The notes beneath the pieces are model-generated. The model was not told where the DNA came from. It made no database searches and saw nothing but the letters and a program-made list of their open reading frames with translations. A DNA stretch of 64,000 nucleotides from Terriglobus albidus (GTDB lineage: Bacteria; Acidobacteriota; Terriglobia; Terriglobales; Acidobacteriaceae), in contig NZ_JAGTAS010000053.1 of the NCBI RefSeq assembly GCF_025685425.1, forward strand, positions 1 through 64,000, read 5' to 3'. Numbering within the stretch: the stretch's first letter is position 1; the number at the start of each line of letters is the position of its first letter. The position numbers were made by a program, and so were the translations under genes. Shown one piece after another: positions 18,864 to 26,336 of the stretch.

Positions 18864-19933
18864 GTTTGCTGGAGCTCCCCGCAACCATGCGGGCAGCCGT
18901 TTATCGCGGCATCGATGATGTGCGCATTGAAACCGTACCCGTGCCGGAGATCGGTCCTGGAGAAGTTCTCGTTAAGATTCATACCTGTGGCATCTGTGGC
19001 ACGGATCTGAAGAAGATCCATACCGGATCGCACTCGGCGCCGCGTGTCTTCGGGCATGAGATGAGCGGTACTGTCGTCAAGGTCGGTGAGGGAGTAGAAG
19101 GCTTCGCGGTCGGAGATCGCGTGATGGCCTTCCACCATATTCCGTGCGGCGAGTGTTACTACTGCCGCAAGCAAACCTTTGCACAGTGTGAGACCTACAA
19201 GAAGGTGGGAACCACCGCCGGCTTTGCGCCCTCAGGCGGAGGGTTTGCAGAATATATCCGTGTTATGGACTGGATCGTGAAACGCGGTCTGGTGAAGATT
19301 CCGGACAATGTGCCGTTTGAACAGGCAGCCTTCATTGAACCGGTGAACACCTGCTTCAAAGCGATTAAGCTTCTGGAGCTTAAGCCTGATGAGACCGTAC
19401 TCGTGATCGGCCAGGGATCGATCGGTGTGTTGCTTGCCGCGTTGGCTGCGCGCACCGGCGCTACCATACTGACGAGTGATATGTTTCCGGAACGTCACGC
19501 TGTCGCAGCAAAGTTTGGTTTGAAGCATCCGATCGATGCAAGAGGGGACGTGGTGACTGCTGCGCGGAATGCGACTGAAGGGCGAGGAGCCGACGTCACG
19601 CTTGTGGCGGTTGGCAGCGATAAGCTGATTCCTCTGGCGATGGAAGCGACGCGGCCGGGCGGTCGTGTAATGCTCTTTGCATCGACACAGCATGGCGAGG
19701 CAATCTTCGACCCAGCGGCAGTCTGCATGGACGAAAAGACGCTGATGGGCTCCTATTCCGCTTCTGTTGCGATTCAGGACGAAGGCGCGCAGCTTGTGCT
19801 GGACGGCTACAAGGACGGCTTCGATCTCACTCAGTTGATCTCACATCGCTTTACGCTCGAGGAGGCGGTGCAGGGAATTCACCTGGCATCGAATCCGCAG
19901 CCGGATTCAATGAAGATTGTGATTCAGCCGTAA
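18860..19933 (+). CDS. Zinc-dependent medium-chain alcohol dehydrogenase
   Basis: 357 residues. Catalytic zinc site CGICGTDLKK with GHEMSGTVV; structural zinc loop CGECYYCRKQTFAQC; Rossmann motif VIGQGSIGVLLAAL near residue 180. It resembles sorbitol/threonine dehydrogenases. Its start overlaps hpnG by 4 bp, so it is translated with the hopanoid genes and may oxidise or reduce the hopanoid side chain; that role is inference. It ends 9 bp from the convergent gene at 19943. Confidence 0.85.
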   Translation: MSLLELPATMRAAVYRGIDDVRIETVPVPEIGPGEVLVKIHTCGICGTDLKKIHTGSHSAPRVFGHEMSGTVVKVGEGVEGFAVGDRVMAFHHIPCGECYYCRKQTFAQCETYKKVGTTAGFAPSGGGFAEYIRVMDWIVKRGLVKIPDNVPFEQAAFIEPVNTCFKAIKLLELKPDETVLVIGQGSIGVLLAALAARTGATILTSDMFPERHAVAAKFGLKHPIDARGDVVTAARNATEGRGADVTLVAVGSDKLIPLAMEATRPGGRVMLFASTQHGEAIFDPAAVCMDEKTLMGSYSASVAIQDEGAQLVLDGYKDGFDLTQLISHRFTLEEAVQGIHLASNPQPDSMKIVIQP

Positions 19934-19942
19934 AGCTTTGGG

Positions 19943-21487
19943 TTAGTTATTGCCGCGCCTTTGCCACAAAACATCACCGTTCGGGAAGGTATGTATTGGC
20001 AGAAAAGAGCGCGTCAGGTAGTTTCGAAACGGTGAGAGGTAATCCTTACAACTGGAGAACGAGCATCGTTCATCGAGGTGTTGATTCCAGAGAACAGAAT
20101 TCACATGTTTCGTATCCATCTGCTGAAGGGCAGGTTCAATATCTTCTGGCCGCGTGGAGTCCCACCGCGACAAAGTTGGCAGGTACAGTGGATTGTGTAG
20201 CTTCAACGGGAGATACACGCCGGGCCATCCTGCTTCGAGGAGGTATTCTCCCGGCCGTGTCTGTTGAGCCAATACGCGCAGTTCATCGAATTCTTCTGGC
20301 GTCGTGGCAATTTTCCCTCCAGGCAGCTGGCCTTTAGCGCGACACACGATATGCTTGGCGACGCCCTGGTGGCCACCCAGGATAACGATGACGCCGAGAG
20401 CGCTGGCCAAAAGTGTTCGCTCCGGAAACGAAAATTCTCCTAAGATCCAGATAAACAAAATGACCGCAGGCATTGCGATTGCGAAGAGCCTTAGCACGTT
20501 GATACTCGCGGTGATCTCAAGGAGCAGCGAGAGTCCACACAGGCTCAGCAACGTAATGGAGTTCCAGGGGAACAGCGCGTCATTGTGCGACCGTGAGCAC
20601 TTCCAGAGAGCGAAGCCGTAGACCAGTGGTGTGAGTGCGTAGACCAGCAGGTAGGGCAGCATCCGGGGAACATTAGACAATCCCAACTGACCGGAAAGTC
20701 CGAGCGATCTCGGAGACTCCGCGACATACCGAGAGACGGATTCCACCAAACAGAACCACAGCCGTTCGTGCCCCACAGCACGGAGATAGTAAGCGTAAAG
20801 GGAGAGACTCACCAGCGCGAATGCGATTACCAGAGCGGCAATAAGTCTTGCTGTGTGCGCGCGTGCCTCACGTCTCCGGATGGCGCTGAGAACTAAGAAG
20901 ACAACAAAACCTACGAGAGCTGCCGCGGCGTGCGCTTGGTTGAAGAAGCTGGAGATCCCAAGAAGTACGCCTGATATCACATTGTTTCTGATCGTCAGGG
21001 ACTTCATCTCGATACGGACTGCAAGAAGGATAAAAAATACCGCGAACCAATGATGTGTGGGGTTCAGGAATTTCCCGTAAATCAAGACCAGGAACAAGCC
21101 TGTCGCGGTCAGAGCAGATGCGACCCTCATGATCTGTCGCGAGAGTGAATAGCAGAGGCAAGCCGAGAGAACTCCAAAAAACAGAGCAACCGCATTGGTT
21201 GCCCAGATCGTCTCCCCAAGGAGGCGGAAACTCGCGGCATAGACTAAGTCAGTACCGGGAGGAGTGAATTGAAAAAAGTCCCTATAAATTGTTTGTCCGT
21301 TTAAGAGACGCTGCGCTCCCATCCAGAAGTAGACCTGATCACCGCCAAGCAGAAACGGGAAGCTGGGGGAAGAGAATAGGTTTAGATAAAGATATATCGC
21401 CGAAAAGAAGGCGACAACCGCATGCCATCGCAATCCCTCGGGGATTCTATGGAGCGGCTGAATGACAGCAAAACTCGTTCGTCTCAT
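19943..21487 (-). CDS. GT-C type membrane glycosyltransferase (GT39/ArnT-like)
   Basis: 514 residues with about ten membrane segments. After TM1 a periplasmic loop holds GGDQVYFWMGAQRLL and YRDFFQFTPPGTDLVY, the acidic-residue pattern of dolichyl-phosphate-mannose/ArnT-type enzymes that use polyprenyl-phosphate sugars. The C-terminal 130 residues form a soluble periplasmic domain. Substrate not predictable. A single gene, convergent with the hopanoid locus. Confidence 0.7.
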   Translation of the reverse strand: MRRTSFAVIQPLHRIPEGLRWHAVVAFFSAIYLYLNLFSSPSFPFLLGGDQVYFWMGAQRLLNGQTIYRDFFQFTPPGTDLVYAASFRLLGETIWATNAVALFFGVLSACLCYSLSRQIMRVASALTATGLFLVLIYGKFLNPTHHWFAVFFILLAVRIEMKSLTIRNNVISGVLLGISSFFNQAHAAAALVGFVVFLVLSAIRRREARAHTARLIAALVIAFALVSLSLYAYYLRAVGHERLWFCLVESVSRYVAESPRSLGLSGQLGLSNVPRMLPYLLVYALTPLVYGFALWKCSRSHNDALFPWNSITLLSLCGLSLLLEITASINVLRLFAIAMPAVILFIWILGEFSFPERTLLASALGVIVILGGHQGVAKHIVCRAKGQLPGGKIATTPEEFDELRVLAQQTRPGEYLLEAGWPGVYLPLKLHNPLYLPTLSRWDSTRPEDIEPALQQMDTKHVNSVLWNQHLDERCSFSSCKDYLSPFRNYLTRSFLPIHTFPNGDVLWQRRGNN

Positions 21488-21615
21488 ACCGGTGAAACCA
21501 GCAAGCCGTCCTGTTATTTCCTCAGATGTCGCCTGGCAGGGCCACTCAAAACACGTTATCTCCGTGTCCTCAAGGGCGTAACGCGACTCCGCAGACCGAG
21601 CCTACATCTCCTCGC

Positions 21616-22179
21616 CTAAATGCACAAGCGAGGAGCCTCGGCACCGCTTGGGGCCTCCAAAGCTTGTTCCAGGCCTAAGATCGTCATCAATTTGACGTAG
21701 GAAATCGTATCTTCGACGGAGTTCCCGTCTAGGGGTAAAGACCCGCTTTGAGGATATGTGAAGCCGTACAGAATCGTTCCCGTCTCGAGCATCGAAACTG
21801 TTGAGACTACGCGTCTGTGCGTATCATCCTGAAGAGCAGGATCCATAGCGGGAAAATCATGGGCCACTTTAGCTTGGATAACGGCTGCCGTTGCTTGAGA
21901 CAGGCCTGTTCTAACCGCGACTATCGCTTTCATTTTGAGCAACGTCGCGATCCGTATTCCCTGTTCTGTACTAATATCCAGCGGCGGCCACGGTTGGCTT
22001 AGAAATCGTTCGGGATCATTAACTTTGATTGCGGCCTGGATCGTGCCTGGCTGTAAGGATGGATTGAAGACTAGCTCGCTAGAGAGAATACGCAAGCTAA
22101 CTATCTCTCGAAATCTGGCAACCACCGTGGTTTGAACTACGCCGGTCGGCGACTGGATCGCATATACCCAATCGGTCAC
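21616..22179 (-). CDS. Unknown 187-residue soluble protein
   Basis: 187 residues, GTG start at 22179, preceded by a strong ribosome-binding site (AAAGGAGGTG, 4-5 nt spacing). No signal peptide, membrane segment or recognised motif. Predicted alternation of strands (VVARFREIVSLRILSSEL) and helices; the end (EAPSGAEAPRLCI) looks disordered. Its base use is less GC-rich than the neighbours, which could mean transfer. No operon partner. Confidence 0.6.
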   Translation of the reverse strand: MTDWVYAIQSPTGVVQTTVVARFREIVSLRILSSELVFNPSLQPGTIQAAIKVNDPERFLSQPWPPLDISTEQGIRIATLLKMKAIVAVRTGLSQATAAVIQAKVAHDFPAMDPALQDDTHRRVVSTVSMLETGTILYGFTYPQSGSLPLDGNSVEDTISYVKLMTILGLEQALEAPSGAEAPRLCI

Positions 22180-22236
22180 AATCCACCTCCTTTACACAAA
22201 TCGAGGTCAAGCCTACGGAATGAGGGACAAAGTGGA

Positions 22237-23169
22237 TTACGGATGTAATGCCGGCTTTCGCGAACGAAGCCACTGCAGCAGGCCTGCTGGATCATCTGTG
22301 ATGATTCCGTCTACGTGCGCCTCGCTCAGCTTCTCCCAGCGTTCCACGGTGTTTGATGTGTAAGGAATTACCTGCAAGCCTGCCTTGTGAGCCACGGCGA
22401 CCTCGTCTGCAGTGGCGAGACTTTCGTCCGGGCTTAGAATATTCGCGCCAGAGACGGCAGCGATGTGAGCGAAGCTCTTGTCCTTGTCGGTAATCCCCAT
22501 GAAGCCGTCGTACTTTGCCTGACCGAAGAGAGCGGAGAGGCGAATCTGCGGATCGATCTCTTTCATCGCCCGCAGCGTACGAAAGTCGAAGCTCTGCAGG
22601 ATGACACGCGATTGCAGATGGTGCTTGCGCACAGCGTCATCGATCATCTTCACAAAGACCTCAGGTGAGGGTGTGATCTCCGGGTGAGCCGGAGAGATCT
22701 TGGTCTCGATATTGAAATCGAAGGTCCCCTTTGGCGCGAGGTCCAGAACCTCATCGAAGGTCGGAATATGCGTGTTGGGCACGGCTTTTTGCTGGGGAAA
22801 AGCTGCCAGTCTCTTTGCGCCACAGTCGTACTGCCTGATCTCAGCCAAGGTGAGTGAGTGGATCAGCGTGCCCGGAGGAAGTGGAGGACCGCTGCAGACG
22901 CGCTCGTTGGCGAGGACTGCCTTCATAAAGGCATCTGTCCCTTCGGGTTGCACCAGGTAGGGAGAGTGCGAGACGACCAGGACGTTATCTTTCGTGACTG
23001 CCAGGTCGAGCTCGAGCGCATCGGCGCCTGTATCGATTGCGTACTGAAACGCGGGTAATGTGTTTTCAGGACGGGCCGCCCGGCCGCCACGGTGAGCGTG
23101 GACGAGGATGGTCTCTGATGACACCGGCAGTGTCGCGATCAACAGAAGAAAGCTTAGACGTACTCGCAT
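22237..23169 (-). CDS. Secreted glycerophosphodiester phosphodiesterase
   Basis: 310 residues from ATG 23169 (MRVRLSFLLLIATLPVSS, a Sec signal peptide; an upstream ATG at 23184 is possible). GDPD motifs: HAHRGGRAARPENTLPAF (HRG..PENT), ADALELDLAVTKD (ExD) and VVSHSPYL. C-terminal VDGIITDDPAGLLQWL is typical of the family. It hydrolyses glycerophosphodiesters from phospholipid turnover in the periplasm. Confidence 0.92.
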   Translation of the reverse strand: MRVRLSFLLLIATLPVSSETILVHAHRGGRAARPENTLPAFQYAIDTGADALELDLAVTKDNVLVVSHSPYLVQPEGTDAFMKAVLANERVCSGPPLPPGTLIHSLTLAEIRQYDCGAKRLAAFPQQKAVPNTHIPTFDEVLDLAPKGTFDFNIETKISPAHPEITPSPEVFVKMIDDAVRKHHLQSRVILQSFDFRTLRAMKEIDPQIRLSALFGQAKYDGFMGITDKDKSFAHIAAVSGANILSPDESLATADEVAVAHKAGLQVIPYTSNTVERWEKLSEAHVDGIITDDPAGLLQWLRSRKPALHP

Positions 23170-23250
23170 ACAGCGTAGCGTCATGGATGCCGGTTAAAAG
23201 AGAATGAAGCCGGCTTGCGGCCGGCTTCGAGAGGAGTCGATGAATCTTGA

Positions 23251-24285
23251 TCAGGCCAGCAACTGACGCGTCAACTTCACGTAGAGCTGCACGCACTCCA
23301 GCAGCTCTTTCTTGGAGATCTTTTCATTGGGCGTATGCGCAACGTGAATTGATCCGGGACCGAGCAGGAAAGGCTCTCCCCACTCCGTGAGCTGCGGAAT
23401 GTCTGTGGCGTATTTGACCACTTTGGTTGGTAGATCCGTTTGCAGTTTCCGCATCTTCACGAAGGGGAGATGCAGCGTGAACTTCACGTCGCAGCGATCA
23501 TTCACAGTCTTGCGGACCAGTTCCTCCACCTCTTCTGCCGGCCCGACGAGGCGGACAAGGATATGCGCCTCCGCGGCATCGGGAATGACATTCGGAGCAC
23601 GTCCGCCGGAGATAAGACCGATGTTCAGTGTAGCCGGGCCGATCTCGGGCTCGACTGGCAGTTCGAGCGCACGGATATCGTCGAGTACATCCAGCAGCTT
23701 TTCGATTGCCGAGTCGCCCAACTCGGGATAAGCAGAGTGCGCCATCTTTCCTTTGGCGCGGAGCTCGATTCGCAGAGCGCCTTTGGTGGCAGTGGCGAGG
23801 TAGTTATCGGTCGGTTCGCCGTTGATGAGGAAGCGCGATCCTTTGGGGTTCTTATTCGCGGCTTTGGCGCCGGCAGAGTCCCGCTCTTCTCCGACGACGA
23901 ACAGCAAGCCGACCTTAACTCCTTCAGAGCGCAGAATCTCGGCAGCCGCGATCTGGCAGGCGATGATGCCTTTCGCGTCGCAGGCGCCACGGCCATAGAC
24001 GTTTTCTTCGTCTTCAGAGGAAGGGAAGAACGGTGGCACGGTGTCAATGTGGGTGGAAAAGACGATCTCAGGTGTCACGCCGGCAGCGCAGGCATAGACA
24101 TTGAATCGCTCGGACTCACCGGCGGGCGTTCCTGCGAGCTCTGTCTGCTCCACCCGGGTGGTTTCAATCTCGTAGCCCAGTTTGCCAAGATAATCTGCCA
24201 GGAAGTGTCCCGCAGGGCCTTCAAAATAGGTAGTCGATTCGATATCGACGAGTTGTCGTGTCAGTTGAATGGGATCGATCGCCAT
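23251..24285 (-). CDS. M20-family amidohydrolase (ArgE/DapE-like)
   Basis: 344 residues from ATG 24285 (a TTG at 24294 also opens the frame). Two-zinc peptidase signature: FSTHIDTVPPFF (H, D), YGRGACDAKGI (D) and VGEERDSAGA (EE), with a dimerisation domain in the middle and HVAHTPNEKISK at the end. It could be an acetylornithine deacetylase, succinyl-diaminopimelate desuccinylase or related deacylase; the sequence does not settle which. Confidence 0.85.
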   Translation of the reverse strand: MAIDPIQLTRQLVDIESTTYFEGPAGHFLADYLGKLGYEIETTRVEQTELAGTPAGESERFNVYACAAGVTPEIVFSTHIDTVPPFFPSSEDEENVYGRGACDAKGIIACQIAAAEILRSEGVKVGLLFVVGEERDSAGAKAANKNPKGSRFLINGEPTDNYLATATKGALRIELRAKGKMAHSAYPELGDSAIEKLLDVLDDIRALELPVEPEIGPATLNIGLISGGRAPNVIPDAAEAHILVRLVGPAEEVEELVRKTVNDRCDVKFTLHLPFVKMRKLQTDLPTKVVKYATDIPQLTEWGEPFLLGPGSIHVAHTPNEKISKKELLECVQLYVKLTRQLLA

Positions 24286-24334
24286 GCTTTTCAAGGATAA
24301 CTGAAGCGCAGAGACAGACCTTTATGATGGGTCT

Positions 24335-25021
24335 GTGAGCTTTGCCTCGAAGATTGAAGCAGTGGATGATCTCAGTGGTCCTGCGGGACGCCTGGAAGCG
24401 ATTCTGAACACCGGGAGAGAGGACGCTCCCTATGCCGCACTGGTTACGCACCCTCACCCTTTGGGTGGCGGCACCATGCACAACAAGGTTGTCTATCACG
24501 CGATGAAGGCGTTCAGTCACTTCGGCCTTCCGGTATTGCGATTCAACTTTCGCGGTACTGGCCTGAGCGAAGGTAGTCACGATCAGGGAATCGGGGAGCA
24601 GGACGATGTCCGTCGCGCACTGCAGTGGCTGGATACACGTTTCGGTAAGCCGATTCTCTTTGCCGGATTTTCCTTCGGTTCGAATGTAGGGATGCGGGTC
24701 TGTTGTACCGATCCGCGCGTTCCGGCGATGGTCGCTCTCGGACTTCCCATCGAAGCCGAGGGCCGCCTCTACCACTATGACTTTCTTTCCGCATGTTCGA
24801 AGCCGCGTCTGTTTCTCTCGGGGGATCATGACCAATATGGCCCGGTTGCCGAGGTCGAGCAGGTCGTAGCGCAGCTCCCTGAACCGAAACGACTGGCGTG
24901 GATTGCCGGTGGGGATCATTTTTTCGCGGGTACTGCCGGTTCTCCGGGATCGAAGCTCGATCAGATGCGCGAAACCGTGATCTCATGGCTGGCGGAGACA
25001 GTTCCGGGGCTGACCGTCTAG
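24335..25021 (+). CDS. Alpha/beta hydrolase (COG2945 type)
   Basis: 228 residues, GTG start, divergent from the M20 gene 49 bp away. Motifs THPHPLGGGTMHNKVVYH, RFNFRGTGLSEG, the nucleophile elbow GFSFGS and a late GGDHFFAG histidine complete a catalytic triad (Asp in SGDHDQYG). The HPHP...GGTMxNKV block marks a small family of cytoplasmic hydrolases without assigned substrate. Confidence 0.85.
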   Translation: MSFASKIEAVDDLSGPAGRLEAILNTGREDAPYAALVTHPHPLGGGTMHNKVVYHAMKAFSHFGLPVLRFNFRGTGLSEGSHDQGIGEQDDVRRALQWLDTRFGKPILFAGFSFGSNVGMRVCCTDPRVPAMVALGLPIEAEGRLYHYDFLSACSKPRLFLSGDHDQYGPVAEVEQVVAQLPEPKRLAWIAGGDHFFAGTAGSPGSKLDQMRETVISWLAETVPGLTV

Positions 25022-25187
25022 CGTCCTGATCTGAAGTTCATGATATGAATCATGCGATTTTGCCATCCGAAGCGTTGAAAAGCGGGTCCTTCACGAATCA
25101 CCCCAGCGAACAAGTTCGCTGGAGACCCCGAATGTTCAGGATGACTAAATTTGTGACAAGAACTTCGAGAGACCACACCAGCAGACT
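25022..25187. repeat. Intergenic repeat-like region with a 9 bp hairpin
   Basis: Holds a perfect stem CCAGCGAAC/GTTCGCTGG (25103-25122) with a 2 nt centre and the segment GTTCAGGATGAC (25134-25145). The reverse complement GTCATCCTGAAC recurs at about 60382-60393, and TCTGAAGTTCAT occurs in both places (about 25030 and 60359). This suggests a second, more decayed dispersed repeat. No gene is seen. Confidence 0.4.
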
Positions 25188-26102
25188 CTAAGCGACCTCA
25201 GATTTGTGGGCGGTTACACGATGAGTCATGGTGTTGCGACGCAACCAGTCAGCAAACAGCAGATTGGCTTCATGCGGCGCTTCCTCAAAGATCAGGTGGC
25301 CGGCTCCGGTGATCACTTGCAGTTCCGCCTGGGGAAGGCGCTGCCGCAGTCTTTCCGAAAGATGTACCGGAGCTGTACGGTCTCTATCACCCCAGAGCAG
25401 CAGCACCCGCTGTTCCGGCAAGGCGGCCAGCGCCTCATCAACGGCGTTCATGTTGTGGTGCCACAGCTGAATGATCGAAAGGATATGCATCACCGCCCCC
25501 GGACGTCGCAAGGCGCGGAGGTACAGGTCGAGGGTCCTTTCGTCAGCGTGGCCCCGCTCGCCATACATTCGGAGGAGCGCCAATTCCTGCAGGCGGCGTG
25601 GAAGCTCGGTGACGCGATGCCCGAACCAGCGGCCAAGTGGACTGTTCCAGAACCGAATGAGAGGAAGAAGACTGGTTGCGGCCGCGGTCGGGGGAGCCAG
25701 CAAAACCAGGGAAGCTACCCTTTCCGGATACTTTGCGGCAAAGACGACGGCCACCGAGCCCCCATAAGAGTGCCCGATGAGATGGCAGCGCTCGATTCCA
25801 ATACGGTTGAAGAGCTGCAGCAATCTCTCCGCAGAGGTCGCAATATCGGCATCCTGCTCATTGACCCAGCCATGGCGTTCGCAGGTAAGCTGGTCGACGG
25901 CGATGACGCGATATTCCCTGGCCAGAGTGGGCAGATTCCGGCGCCAGATATCGGCAGCTCCCAGAAGCCCATGCAGCAGAACTACCGGATAGCCGGCACC
26001 CGCCTCCAGATATCGCATGGTGCAACCGGGCGACACCTCCGTTTGAGCCGGTTGGGCAGCCGGCTCAGGTAAGGCAGATGTCATCCACTCCAGAAGGTTC
26101 AT
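25188..26102 (-). CDS. Alpha/beta hydrolase
   Basis: 304 residues. Classic fold motifs: VVLLHGLLGAADIWRRN (oxyanion HG), the nucleophile elbow GHSYGGSVA, Asp in LLWGDRDRTAP and His in GAGHLIFEEAP. Related to lipases, epoxide hydrolases and meta-cleavage hydrolases; substrate unknown. Cytoplasmic, no signal peptide. Divergent from the histidine kinase. Confidence 0.88.
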   Translation of the reverse strand: MNLLEWMTSALPEPAAQPAQTEVSPGCTMRYLEAGAGYPVVLLHGLLGAADIWRRNLPTLAREYRVIAVDQLTCERHGWVNEQDADIATSAERLLQLFNRIGIERCHLIGHSYGGSVAVVFAAKYPERVASLVLLAPPTAAATSLLPLIRFWNSPLGRWFGHRVTELPRRLQELALLRMYGERGHADERTLDLYLRALRRPGAVMHILSIIQLWHHNMNAVDEALAALPEQRVLLLWGDRDRTAPVHLSERLRQRLPQAELQVITGAGHLIFEEAPHEANLLFADWLRRNTMTHRVTAHKSEVA

Positions 26103-26155
26103 TCGCCCCCAATCCCATGACTCAGATGCGTACTAGATTCCGAGTGGATGCCCAT

Positions 26156-26180
26156 TTACAACCAACAAATTGGGTTGTAA
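26156..26180. promoter_or_regulatory. Inverted repeat upstream of the kinase gene
   Basis: TTACAACC-N9-GGTTGTAA, a perfect 8 bp inverted repeat in the region between the divergent hydrolase and kinase genes. Size and symmetry fit a dimeric regulator operator. A possible -10 (TATGAT, 26223-26228) lies downstream toward the kinase. Confidence 0.35.
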
Positions 26181-26336
26181 AAAACCCAGTAAGGCCCGAT
26201 CTTCCGTATTTCTGTAGCTCGTTATGATATTTGGAAGAATAGCTGTATCTTTTTCAAGGACTTGGCCTTATTAGCCGGGGTAAAAATTTGGTCTTTAACG
26301 TGCAAGAATGATGTTGATAGTTTCAATGGAACTTTG

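Noticed and set aside
23440-24300. 286-codon plus-strand frame opposite the M20 hydrolase
   Set aside because: The minus-strand gene has a full set of zinc-hydrolase motifs, so this frame is a shadow.
25103-25122. Perfect 9 bp hairpin as a terminator
   Set aside because: No T-rich tail on either strand and a 2 nt loop; better seen as part of a repeat.
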